Below are positions 7,504 through 14,388 of a DNA stretch of 20,709 nucleotides, piece after piece. The stretch is from Syntrophaceae bacterium UBA5764 (GTDB taxonomy: Bacteria; Desulfobacterota; Syntrophia; Syntrophales; Smithellaceae): the NCBI GenBank assembly GCA_002418825.1, contig DIEW01000035.1, positions 1 through 20,709 of the forward strand, read 5' to 3'. How positions within the stretch are numbered: the first letter of the stretch is position 1; each line of letters begins with the position of its first letter. Both the position numbers and the translations under genes were made by a program. The notes beneath the pieces are model-generated. The model saw nothing but the letters and a program-made list of their open reading frames with translations. It was not told the DNA's origin and did no database searches.

Positions 7504-9867
7504 TTACTCCCTGGTTTTTAATACTTCAACAAGGTCAAGATGGTCAAGTTTATGTCTCACAATCATACCCGATACAGAAGCGGAAGCCAAGATCACCAGC
7601 GCGGCCAAAGAAAAGGTTTTTGACGATATCGTCACTGGCACACGGAAAAGGTCTGAGGCCAGCGCATGCGCTATGTAGGTGCAAAGCCAGTATCCCATGA
7701 TAAATCCGAGGGGTATGGCGATGCAAGTAATGAGTGCTAGTTCTCCCAACAGGATATAGGAGATTTCTCCCCGGGTGTAACCCAGCACACGCAGGCTGGA
7801 GAGCTCCCTGCTTCTTTCCGAAAAAGCGATGCGGGCGTTATTGTAAACAACGCCGAAAGAAATGAAACAGGCCATCAATGTGGCGATAAAGGTAAAGAAA
7901 AGCATTCCCTTGGCCTGAATTTCGTAAAAGTTGGTTACTTCGTTGTTTCTCAATACTGTCCCGGACACGCGCGGCATATTAATGAATTTGCGGAAAAGAT
8001 TATCCTGATGTTTGGAGTCGTAAGTCAGGTAAGCGCCGGTGACGGCGTCACCCGTGTTCATCAATCTGTTGAGCGTTGTTAAATCCATGTATCCCATGAC
8101 GCCCAGGTATTGTTTGATCAAAACGGCAACGGTTACTTCGCGCGTGGAGCGTGAACCTTCCAGCACCTCTACTGTCAGCTTATCGCCCGGACGCACATCC
8201 AGAATCGTGGCCAGATAGTCGGTAAGCATCAGGCCGGAGGAGGGGAGGGACACTTTCTTGAGATTTTTGTCCAGTAGAAACTGCAGCCGGCTGTCCGGTT
8301 CCATTCCCTTGATTACTGTTTTATATGAACGATGTCCATTGATGAATTTAACCGGAACGATACGGAATGTTTCTACATCATGTACCCCTTCCATCTGTTT
8401 TAGTTCATAGAGGGAGCGCCGCGATGTAAGATCCGTGAAAGAAACGCTCATGTCCTCTTTTTGGGAAAGGACAAATTGGATATTAATCATGTAGTCAACG
8501 GCGTCTTTAAAAAATCCGCTGGCAATCATCGTTCCGCAGGCGATAGCGATACCGATGACAGAAAGAAAAGTGCGTATCGGTTTGCGTTCAATGTTTCTCA
8601 AGATGATTTTCGAAGGTTGTGTGAGCTTGTTGCCGAGCCCGGTCTTTTCAATCAGCGATACTTTGTATTGCGCCGGCGGTTCCGGGCGCATGGCTTCCGC
8701 GGGCGGTTGTTTCGCCGCTTTCCACAGAGTGTGCATCGTGCCGGCCAATGCGGAAAAGATGCTGACGAAAACCGCAGCAAGGATTACCCACGGTTTTAAA
8801 ATGTAAACCAGGGAGGGGAAGCGGTAAACATTCAGGTAAATGTCGCCGAGAAGGTGACTGAACCATATACCCGCGGCAATCCCGCTGATTAAACCGGCGG
8901 TTATAATCAGAACAACCAGCTTGGCGTAGTGATTGCCTATGTCATAATTGCTGTAACCGAAGGCTTTGAGCGCGGCAATTTGTTCGCGCTGGGTGTTGAT
9001 TGTTCTGCTCATCACGACATTCAGGAGAAATGCGGAAACAAAAATAAAGATGGAGGGAAATATTTTGGAACTTGTTTTAAGCTGCTTGAATTCCTCGGTC
9101 AGAAGACGGTGGGATATCTGGTCCTTGCGCCCGTAAGCACCGAAACCGCCGTATTTTCCCACCACATTGTCGATGGCGCGCAGCACATCACTTAAATTTG
9201 CTCCCGGCTGCAGCGACAGGACGACGTTGTTAAAGGCGCCGTCCATATCGTAGGCTTCACTCAAGGCTTTACGGTTCATCCATAAAACGCCATAGCGCTT
9301 GAAATCCGGGCTCATCGCTTCGGGTTTCATCAGCAGTATGAATTCCGGCGAAAGGGCGATGCCGCAGATAGTCATTTTTTTCCATTTGCCGTTGATGATT
9401 GCCGCGAATTGCTTCCCTATATCCAGATTGTGCGCTTGGGCGAAGTTTTCGTTTATTACCACCTCGTTATCCTTAACCGGATTGGGAAGCGAGCCTTTTC
9501 TTATGTGGATACCATTCAGCAGAGGTTTGCTCCCCTCCGGAAGCGATATGACACGTGCGTTAACCGGCTCGTTGAAACCGCTGATGTCTAGTTTTACGTA
9601 AGCGGACACGCGCGTTTCCAACTGCCGGATGTCTTCTATATCTTTTATTTTTTCTTTCAGACTTTCCGGGGCGCGCTTCAGGTGAACAAAAGCATCAGCG
9701 AAATTGTAGTCGCTGTAAAATTTTGTTCTTGTGTATTCCAGGGAATCCATAGTGGTGATAAACATGATGAAAGTGGCCACGCCGCTCATCACGACCAATG
9801 TGATGGCAAAAACCTGTCCCTTCATGTGCCACAAATCACGCCAAAGTTTTCTATCCAGTGTTTTCAT
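7504..9867 (-). CDS. ABC exporter permease with two FtsX domains
   Basis: This 787-residue inner-membrane protein of the FtsX/MacB-type permease superfamily has a membrane helix at about 18-40 and a large periplasmic domain. Helices follow at about 262-284, 315-340 and 360-385, forming one FtsX unit. A second unit repeats the plan: a helix near 431-455, a periplasmic part, then helices near 655-680, 705-735 and 752-772. The duplicated form is typical of permeases that work with a LolD-like ATPase and a HlyD-like adaptor. It starts four bases after the ATPase stop with only a weak ribosome site, suggesting coupling. Substrates of this class include lipids, lipoproteins, peptides and drugs; nothing here picks one. 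Confidence 0.88.
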   Translation of the reverse strand: MKTLDRKLWRDLWHMKGQVFAITLVVMSGVATFIMFITTMDSLEYTRTKFYSDYNFADAFVHLKRAPESLKEKIKDIEDIRQLETRVSAYVKLDISGFNEPVNARVISLPEGSKPLLNGIHIRKGSLPNPVKDNEVVINENFAQAHNLDIGKQFAAIINGKWKKMTICGIALSPEFILLMKPEAMSPDFKRYGVLWMNRKALSEAYDMDGAFNNVVLSLQPGANLSDVLRAIDNVVGKYGGFGAYGRKDQISHRLLTEEFKQLKTSSKIFPSIFIFVSAFLLNVVMSRTINTQREQIAALKAFGYSNYDIGNHYAKLVVLIITAGLISGIAAGIWFSHLLGDIYLNVYRFPSLVYILKPWVILAAVFVSIFSALAGTMHTLWKAAKQPPAEAMRPEPPAQYKVSLIEKTGLGNKLTQPSKIILRNIERKPIRTFLSVIGIAIACGTMIASGFFKDAVDYMINIQFVLSQKEDMSVSFTDLTSRRSLYELKQMEGVHDVETFRIVPVKFINGHRSYKTVIKGMEPDSRLQFLLDKNLKKVSLPSSGLMLTDYLATILDVRPGDKLTVEVLEGSRSTREVTVAVLIKQYLGVMGYMDLTTLNRLMNTGDAVTGAYLTYDSKHQDNLFRKFINMPRVSGTVLRNNEVTNFYEIQAKGMLFFTFIATLMACFISFGVVYNNARIAFSERSRELSSLRVLGYTRGEISYILLGELALITCIAIPLGFIMGYWLCTYIAHALASDLFRVPVTISSKTFSLAALVILASASVSGMIVRHKLDHLDLVEVLKTRE

Positions 9868-9871
9868 TTCT

Positions 9872-10609
9872 TTACCAGTGAAGTTCGTGGGGCGACTTCT
9901 TTGTTTTGTTTATTGTTACTTCCGTGATGACACCGTTGCTTAAGTGGATGACGCGGTCGGCCATGCCTGCGATATCCACATTGTGCGTGATGATCGCTGT
10001 CGCGGTGCCTAGTTCACGGTTTATTCGTTCCAGCGCTTCAAGGACGACAACACCTGTCTCGGAATCCAGCGCGCCGGTAGGTTCATCGCACAGCAGAACC
10101 TGCGGATTTTTGGAGATGGCGCGGGCAATAGCCACGCGCTGCTGTTCGCCGCCGGAAAGCTGAGCGGGAAAATGTTCCATTCTCTCCGTCAGTCCTACCA
10201 GCGCCAGAGCGTCATCAGGCGACATCGGGTTTTTAGATATTTCTGTGACCACCGCCACGTTTTCTCTGGCAGTGAGGCTGGAAATAAGATTGTAAAACTG
10301 AAAAACAAAACCAACATGAAAGCGGCGGTATTCAGTCAATTCCTGTTCGTTTGCTTTTGTTAAATCCTTATTACGATAAGTAACAAGGCCGCTGGTCGCT
10401 GTATCCAATCCGCCCAGGATGTTGAGAAGAGTGGATTTCCCGCTTCCCGAAGGTCCGAGCAAAACAACCATTTCACCTTCGTATAATTCCATGTTCGCGC
10501 CGCGCAGCGCGTGCACTTGCACTTCCCCCATCTGATATGTTTTGGTCAGCTCCTGAACGCGAAAAACAGTATGTGAAGCGTTTTTCGAAAGTATTTTGTT
10601 CTCAGTCAT
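9872..10609 (-). CDS. ABC exporter ATPase (LolD/MacB type)
   Basis: This nucleotide-binding subunit energises the permease encoded next. All catalytic motifs are present: Walker A G-P-S-G-S-G-K-S-T (about residues 52-60), Q-loop F-V-F-Q-F-Y-N-L (about 104), signature L-S-G-G-E-Q-Q (about 151), Walker B V-L-L-C-D-E-P-T-G-A-L-D (about 171) and the H-loop I-I-T-H-N. The F-Q-F-Y-N-L and G-A-L-D-S variants place it with LolD/MacB-type exporters. A GTG at 10621 is also in frame; the ATG at 10609 was chosen because it overlaps the tetR stop (ATGACTGA), a standard coupling arrangement. No strong ribosome site is visible for either start. Length from the ATG is 245 residues. Confidence 0.92.
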   Translation of the reverse strand: MTENKILSKNASHTVFRVQELTKTYQMGEVQVHALRGANMELYEGEMVVLLGPSGSGKSTLLNILGGLDTATSGLVTYRNKDLTKANEQELTEYRRFHVGFVFQFYNLISSLTARENVAVVTEISKNPMSPDDALALVGLTERMEHFPAQLSGGEQQRVAIARAISKNPQVLLCDEPTGALDSETGVVVLEALERINRELGTATAIITHNVDIAGMADRVIHLSNGVITEVTINKTKKSPHELHW

Positions 10610-11216
10610 TTTTTGACGCACTCTGTTTAAGAAGGAATTTTATAAATTCTTTTGTCACTCGTTTTATTTCGAAATTTTCTTTGTCTATCATATAGTGGGC
10701 AAACACTCCGTCAAATGAAGACGCCAGGTAGCTGGCAAGAGCGTCAATATCTATATCGTTTTGCCAAAAGCCCTGATTTTTTCCTTCGTTAATCATTCCG
10801 GCAACAAGATTTTTCATGTCATTTTGCATGCGCTTCAACATATTGGTGAAATCGCCGGTATATTCACCCCTGACGGTCATGAGCCAAAGTTCGGAATAGA
10901 TAATAAAGAGATGTTCCAGGTCTTCCGTAATATGCAGTGACTCTTCAATCAGGGCGGCAAGTTTATCCATTGGTTCATTGATTCTCAGCAGAGCGGCGCC
11001 TAGGGATCTTTCCGCTTCTCGAAACATTTGTTCGGATACCGCCCAGAGAATCTCTTCTTTGGTTTTGAAATAGTAGTAAATGGTTCCCTTGCCCAATCCT
11101 GCGGCGTTGGCTATTTCCTGAATGGTCGTCGCCTTAAATCCTCTCTTGGCCAGAACTTCAATGGCTTTTTGTGCGATTTCGGAGCGCTTTTTTTCTCGGT
11201 TGACAATTTTCGGCAT
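10602..11216 (-). CDS. TetR/AcrR-family repressor of the exporter operon
   Basis: This 204-residue repressor has the TetR helix-turn-helix at about residues 10-57: A-T-T-I-Q-E-I-A-N-A-A-G-L, then K-G-T-I-Y-Y-Y-F-K-T-K-E-E-I. The C-terminal ligand and dimerisation part is all-helical and lacks recognisable ligand residues. The ATG has an excellent ribosome site (AGGAGG just upstream). It is the first gene of the exporter operon and overlaps the ATPase start by eight bases. Its promoter (11256-11284) carries a dyad at the transcription start (11234-11251), with a near-identical copy at 11322-11333, so self-repression of the whole operon is likely. The inducer is probably a compound exported by the pump (inference). 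Confidence 0.93.
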   Translation of the reverse strand: MPKIVNREKKRSEIAQKAIEVLAKRGFKATTIQEIANAAGLGKGTIYYYFKTKEEILWAVSEQMFREAERSLGAALLRINEPMDKLAALIEESLHITEDLEHLFIIYSELWLMTVRGEYTGDFTNMLKRMQNDMKNLVAGMINEGKNQGFWQNDIDIDALASYLASSFDGVFAHYMIDKENFEIKRVTKEFIKFLLKQSASKND

Positions 11217-11233
11217 GGCCCCTCCTGTTATTA

Positions 11234-11251
11234 TTCGACTAGTTGGTCGAA
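11234..11251. promoter_or_regulatory. TetR operator O1 at the tetR start site
   Basis: TTCGAC and GTCGAA are perfect 6-bp arms around TAGTTG. The core GACTAGTTGGTC (11237-11248) matches the site at 11322-11333 in 11 of 12 positions. It covers the expected transcription start (about 11249) of the tetR promoter. Confidence 0.65.
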
Positions 11252-11255
11252 AATA

Positions 11256-11284
11256 ATTGCATCACCGGCCAGTTATTTTGTCAA
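11256..11284 (-). promoter_or_regulatory. tetR operon promoter
   Basis: On the minus strand a consensus -35 TTGACA (11279-11284) is 17 bases from a -10 TGCAAT (11256-11261), four of six to consensus. Expected start is near 11249, about 33 bases before the tetR ATG. The weak -10 is common in repressed promoters. Confidence 0.6.
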
Positions 11285-11321
11285 GTTATTATTTTATAAG
11301 GTTTTATATGTATTTATTATT

Positions 11322-11333
11322 GACTAATTGGTC
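11322..11333. promoter_or_regulatory. Second TetR operator O2
   Basis: The core GACTAATTGGTC differs from O1 at one base only. The two cores are 85 bp apart, close to eight helical turns, so two bound dimers would sit on the same DNA face. Confidence 0.5.
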
Positions 11334-11471
11334 TATATCCTTGATTTTTTAGAGATGAATGAAGGGTTTGATTTCGCAGAAAAACTGGCGTTTTATATTT
11401 TAGGGAATCTTTTGTTGAAATTTGCTTGCCGTATAAAATTTAAGATACTGCTTCTGAGGGCAAGAGTAAAT

Positions 11472-12344
11472 TCAGAGCTGGACTAGAAAGTCTCTTATGA
11501 TTTGTACCGTCTCTTTAGGTTTTTGCATGGGCAGTAAATGCCCGACGCCCTCAATTAATTTATAAGTACTTTGGGGAAATAGAGACGCGGCTTTTTTTAG
11601 ATCAATGAAACCACGGTTTTCACTTTTTTCCGCTTCTATCACCAGAACAGGACAAGTTATTTTTTCCAAAAGCGGCCAGGGATTTCTGTTCCAGCCGCCC
11701 ATAAACATCGCCGCTTCATTTTCGGGAGCGCAGGCCAGTTTTAAATCGCCAGCCGGCTGTTTTTCCATGCCGTATTGGATGTAAAGGCGCAATACATCTT
11801 CATCCCAGTCGGTGAAGAGCGTTTTTGATTTCAGGTAAGACCAGGCGTCCTCTTCGTTTTTCCAGTGATTGGTTCTTTTGATGGATTTCGAGGCCAGCGG
11901 ATGATCCTTCACGGAAGGTTTCATGGAATAAATTTCTTCCGGCAGAAAAATCGGCTCGATGAGAATCAGCCCGACCGGTTCAACGCCGTAGGCGGCCGTG
12001 GCAATAGTTAAAACCGTGCCGCCCATGGAGTGGCCGATCAGCAGAGGCTTTTCAATGTTTTGCCTGCTGCAGAAGGTGGATAAATCTTTGGCGATAATAT
12101 CCCAGCTTAAGCCCCCCACTTCCGGGTCACACTCGCGATAATTGCAAATATAAGGCACCCAAACCCGGTATTGAGGTATAAATTCCTTTACTACCGGATG
12201 CCACAGCCAGGGCAAAAAACCGGTCGCATGCGCAAACAGCATCGTCCGGTTGTCACCCTGATAATGGAGATAGGGTAACTCCGCTCCGCCGACATCCTGT
12301 CTTTTTAACTGCGGTACGTTGTCTGCTGTTAAATCCACTGCCAT
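11472..12344 (-). CDS. Alpha/beta hydrolase
   Basis: This 290-residue serine hydrolase of the alpha/beta fold has an oxyanion segment F-A-H-A-T-G-F (about residue 40), the nucleophile elbow G-H-S-M-G-G with Ser at about 106, and the catalytic His in G-V-G-H-L-L-P-M-Q-K-P near the C-terminus. An acidic residue after the sixth strand (V-L-V-I-E-A-E) may complete the triad. There is no signal peptide, so it is cytoplasmic. Esters, lactones and amides are all possible substrates. A TTG nine bases earlier is also in frame; the ATG at 12344 was chosen, though the ribosome site is poor. It is the last gene of the five-gene minus-strand cluster, 22 bases after the arginine decarboxylase. Confidence 0.85.
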   Translation of the reverse strand: MAVDLTADNVPQLKRQDVGGAELPYLHYQGDNRTMLFAHATGFLPWLWHPVVKEFIPQYRVWVPYICNYRECDPEVGGLSWDIIAKDLSTFCSRQNIEKPLLIGHSMGGTVLTIATAAYGVEPVGLILIEPIFLPEEIYSMKPSVKDHPLASKSIKRTNHWKNEEDAWSYLKSKTLFTDWDEDVLRLYIQYGMEKQPAGDLKLACAPENEAAMFMGGWNRNPWPLLEKITCPVLVIEAEKSENRGFIDLKKAASLFPQSTYKLIEGVGHLLPMQKPKETVQIIRDFLVQL

Positions 12345-12366
12345 AGATACCAAGTCTTACCGGCCG

Positions 12367-12915
12367 CTAAAAAATAAAGACCGCGGCGGCGATAACTGTC
12401 GTGTAATTATTGTTTCGGCAAATGGTTGATTGGGTAACGTTCAATGTGCGGACTATTTTGCCGCTGATCTTAAATATTTCTTTTTTCTCATCCCAGCTTT
12501 CATCGACGTTGAAATCAATGCCCAAAGTCGAGGCGAGCATCGCCGCGGCCAGGTCTTCAGCGTAGTCGCCCGTCTGTTTCTCAGTCTGACCATAGGCGTG
12601 GTGTTCGCTGATATAACCGTAAGATGATTTATCCGCGGGAATCGCGCAGCCGACCGACGCTGCCAAAAGCCTTTTCGGTTCATTGGAGCAGCAACGGCTC
12701 ATGACGCAATAAGTTATTGCTCCGGGCACTAAATACTTCAACCCTTGGGTTTTGGAGATAACCTTACAACCTGGCGGAAAAATGCTGGAGACCTGGACGA
12801 TATTGCATTTCTCTATTCCGGCATTGCGTAAAGCACGCTCAAAGGAATGCAACTCATCTTTGTGCGTGCCCACTCCTTTTGTGAAAAAAATCTTTTTCGG
12901 TACAAAATATTCCAA
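12367..12915 (-). CDS. pdaD: Pyruvoyl-dependent arginine decarboxylase
   Basis: This enzyme converts arginine to agmatine and CO2, the first step of one polyamine route and an acid-consuming reaction. It makes its own pyruvoyl cofactor by self-cleavage between two serines. The site is present as V-S43-S44-I-F-P-P-G, after the conserved N-A-G-I and asparagine (N38). The glutamate of the active-site strand is in Y-I-S-E-H-H, and the C-terminal S-G-K-I-V-R-T and T-T-V-I-A-A-A-V-F motifs are typical. Length of 182 residues fits bacterial members. Translation starts at a TTG with a strong ribosome site (AAGGAG, seven bases upstream). It is 66 bases downstream of the diiron protein gene. Confidence 0.92.
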   Translation of the reverse strand: MEYFVPKKIFFTKGVGTHKDELHSFERALRNAGIEKCNIVQVSSIFPPGCKVISKTQGLKYLVPGAITYCVMSRCCSNEPKRLLAASVGCAIPADKSSYGYISEHHAYGQTEKQTGDYAEDLAAAMLASTLGIDFNVDESWDEKKEIFKISGKIVRTLNVTQSTICRNNNYTTVIAAAVFIF

Positions 12916-12929
12916 TTTTCGACTCCTTC

Positions 12930-12978
12930 TTTTCCGCCTTTCCGGCAGAAGCTTTTATTTTTATCAGACGGCGGAAAA
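12930..12978 (-). promoter_or_regulatory. Competing hairpins before the arginine decarboxylase
   Basis: In the minus-strand mRNA, TTTTCCGCC (12970-12978) can pair perfectly with GGCGGAAAA (12930-12938). The same GGCGGAA (12932-12938) can instead pair with TTCTGCC (12944-12950) around the loop GGAAA. The two structures exclude each other and end a few bases before the decarboxylase ribosome site. This resembles a translational or processing switch; no ligand is known. Confidence 0.3.
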
Positions 12979-12981
12979 TCA

Positions 12982-13449
12982 TCATCCACCGTCAGTCTGC
13001 ACGAAAGCCGTGTTGGCGTATAGATATTCCACCTTTTCCTTGTGCTTGAGTTCTTCAGACGCCATTTTAAGCAGCATATTCTTTATTTCTCCCTCCGGAT
13101 GAAGAGAGGCGAGCCCTTTGTAAAAGTTGTAGGAGTTGAGCTCTCTTTCCGCCGCGATGAGATATGCATCCTTGCTGTCCATGTCGCTTTTCACTTCGGG
13201 CGACTGAAGATATTCGGCAATTTTGTAATTGGTTGCTTCACTTGCCCCGGTGGCATTGGCAATAAAACTTTCGTGCCGATAACGCAACAAATATTCTTTG
13301 TGTTTTTTCTCTTCGCCGGCCAGAAAAATCAGCGTATCTTTCGCTGATTTATCCGTGACAATCTGCGATAGTTTAAGGTAAAACTGGTTTGCCTCTTCCT
13401 CATTGGCGATGGCTTTTTCGATTATGGAATCCAGATTTGCATCTTTCAT
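12982..13449 (-). CDS. Rubrerythrin-like ferritin-fold diiron protein
   Basis: This 155-residue four-helix protein carries the diiron ligand pattern: E17 in N-E-E-E-A-N-Q-F-Y, E47 and H50 in E-E-K-K-H, E101 in A-E-R-E-L-N-S-Y-N-F-Y, and E133 and H136 in E-E-L-K-H. It lacks the C-terminal rubredoxin domain of classical rubrerythrin, so electrons for peroxide reduction would have to come from another protein. Rubrerythrin-type proteins reduce H2O2 in anaerobes. The ATG has a ribosome site (GAGGT). It lies 51 bases after the selenoprotein gene, making a small redox partner of this kind plausible (inference). Confidence 0.88.
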   Translation of the reverse strand: MKDANLDSIIEKAIANEEEANQFYLKLSQIVTDKSAKDTLIFLAGEEKKHKEYLLRYRHESFIANATGASEATNYKIAEYLQSPEVKSDMDSKDAYLIAAERELNSYNFYKGLASLHPEGEIKNMLLKMASEELKHKEKVEYLYANTAFVQTDGG

Positions 13450-13500
13450 ATTGACCTCGCTTATTAATTTTTGCCGATTCCCGATTGGCCGTTACAGGCC

Positions 13501-13707
13501 TCAGGAGCCGCCAAAGCCGATGGTTATTTTCCCGTCCTCAACAATTACCGGTACCCGACGCTTTCCATCGGACATTTTCAACATTTCGTTGAGCTTGTCC
13601 GGATTGCTTTTAACGTCGATGTAAATGGCACTTGTGCCTAAGGCCGCCCGGGCTTTGTCTGTGTAAGGTCATCCCGATTTTCCATAAATGATAATTTTAC
13701 CAGCCAT
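13501..13707 (-). CDS. Uxx-star-type selenoprotein, glutaredoxin-like, Sec at in-frame UGA
   Basis: The frame starts with ATG at 13705-13707 behind a strong ribosome site (AAGGAG, six to seven bases upstream) and ends at TGA 13501-13503. Codon 13 is TGA (13669-13671). Read as selenocysteine the product is 68 residues. It begins M-A-G-K-I-I-I-Y-G-K-S-G and continues U13-P-Y-T-D-K-A-R, a thioredoxin-fold active site after the first strand. Later come I-Y-I-D-V-K (second strand), the cis-Pro segment R-V-P-V-I-V and the terminal G-F-G-G-S. This matches what I know of the Uxx-star family, small Grx-like selenoproteins of anaerobes. The coding signal continues unbroken on both sides of the UGA, and a SECIS-like hairpin lies 18 bases after it. 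It sits 22 bases after the cNMP-fold gene and 51 before the diiron gene, in one operon. A thiol/selenol reductase role is inferred. Confidence 0.88.
13640..13654 (-). promoter_or_regulatory. Candidate bacterial SECIS hairpin
   Basis: In the minus-strand mRNA, GCC (13651-13653) pairs with GGC (13643-13645) around the loop CGGGC, starting 18 bases after the UGA. Flanking A-U pairs extend the stem past an A-C mismatch. The E. coli fdhF apical loop also starts about 18 bases after its UGA and contains GG. The stem here is short, so this is a candidate only. Confidence 0.45.
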
Positions 13708-13729
13708 GTTTTTCTCCTTAAATATCTAA

Positions 13730-14215
13730 TTAATAGTCAGTCAAAGCAGACAGGCCTCTTTCTCCTACTAATATAATGCGCGTATGTGTCAGACGTGTGG
13801 AAATAACCTTGGCTATCGCCTGCATGATTTTAAATCCCAGCGCGCAATCTTCATCCATAAGTTGACGCAACTGAAAAGCATCGAAGGAGATGAACTTTGT
13901 GTCGTCGAGACAACGGGCGGCAAGAGTATAAATATAAGGTTCCACGACGGCCGACCAGCCCATTGTTTCACCTTTTGTAATCATGTCCACCGTAACCTGC
14001 ATGGGCGGTTTATTTGTCCCCATTTCCGTGGTCATAAAAAGCGCTACTTTGCCTTCCTCTATTAGGTAGAGGCTTCTGGCTGGATGCCCTTTTTGATAAA
14101 GCAACGTGCCGGCGGCGTATTTTTCTTCCTTGCCCAGAAGCGCTATTTTATTTGCCTGTTCATTGCTGAAATCTTTGAAAAAAGTAAAATCCTTTAAAGA
14201 TATTTTGTTCGCCAT
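13730..14215 (-). CDS. Cyclic-nucleotide-binding-fold protein without DNA-binding domain
   Basis: This 161-residue protein has the CRP-type beta-roll: G-T-L-L-Y-Q-K-G-H-P-A-R-S-L-Y-L-I-E-E-G-K-V-A-L-F at about 36-60, the phosphate-binding-cassette region at 80-101, then a C-terminal helix. No helix-turn-helix follows, so it is not a transcription factor by itself. Aligned by eye with E. coli CRP, the ribose-contact Glu is W87 and the phosphate-contact Arg is Y96, so ordinary cAMP binding is doubtful. The ATG has a strong ribosome site (AAGGAG). It is the first gene of the minus-strand cluster, and its role may be as a sensor subunit or a binder of another ligand. Confidence 0.82.
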   Translation of the reverse strand: MANKISLKDFTFFKDFSNEQANKIALLGKEEKYAAGTLLYQKGHPARSLYLIEEGKVALFMTTEMGTNKPPMQVTVDMITKGETMGWSAVVEPYIYTLAARCLDDTKFISFDAFQLRQLMDEDCALGFKIMQAIAKVISTRLTHTRIILVGERGLSALTDY

Positions 14216-14330
14216 GGACGAACTCCTTTCGTTAGGCTCGGAAATGGCTTTATTTTATATCAATGTTTGAAGCCATATTCCACAAAATTATTTGTAGACC
14301 GGTTTAAAATAATCTAACGTTTGTTTAATC

Positions 14331-14359
14331 TTGCCCTGAGCTCGAAAAAAGACTATAAA
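14331..14359 (+). promoter_or_regulatory. Promoter of the lipoprotein-truA operon
   Basis: A -35 TTGCCC (14331-14336) and a -10 TATAAA (14354-14359) are separated by 17 bases. Expected start is near 14366, about 23 bases before the ATG. No equally good promoter was found for the divergent cNMP-fold gene. Confidence 0.5.
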
Positions 14360-14388
14360 AGTATGTACAATTAAATCAAGAAATTTTT

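Noticed and set aside
11355..11486. A 43-codon + frame beginning ATG-AAT-GAA near the second TetR operator
   Set aside because: No ribosome site, it overlaps the end of the hydrolase gene, and its composition is not convincing. It was considered because O2 could serve a divergent transcript.
13403..13624. A 73-codon + frame opposite the selenoprotein gene
   Set aside because: It is antisense to the selenoprotein, which has the better ribosome site and clear family motifs.
13501..13707. The small Grx-like gene as a pseudogene with a nonsense mutation
   Set aside because: The stop is TGA exactly at the redox-active position followed by P-Y-T, no frameshift is present, and the ribosome site is intact. 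Selenocysteine explains this better.
14244..14276. 7-bp inverted repeat (ATGGCTT / AAGCCAT) upstream of the cNMP-fold gene
   Set aside because: Arms are 19 bases apart and no clear promoter could be placed with it, so an operator call is not supported.
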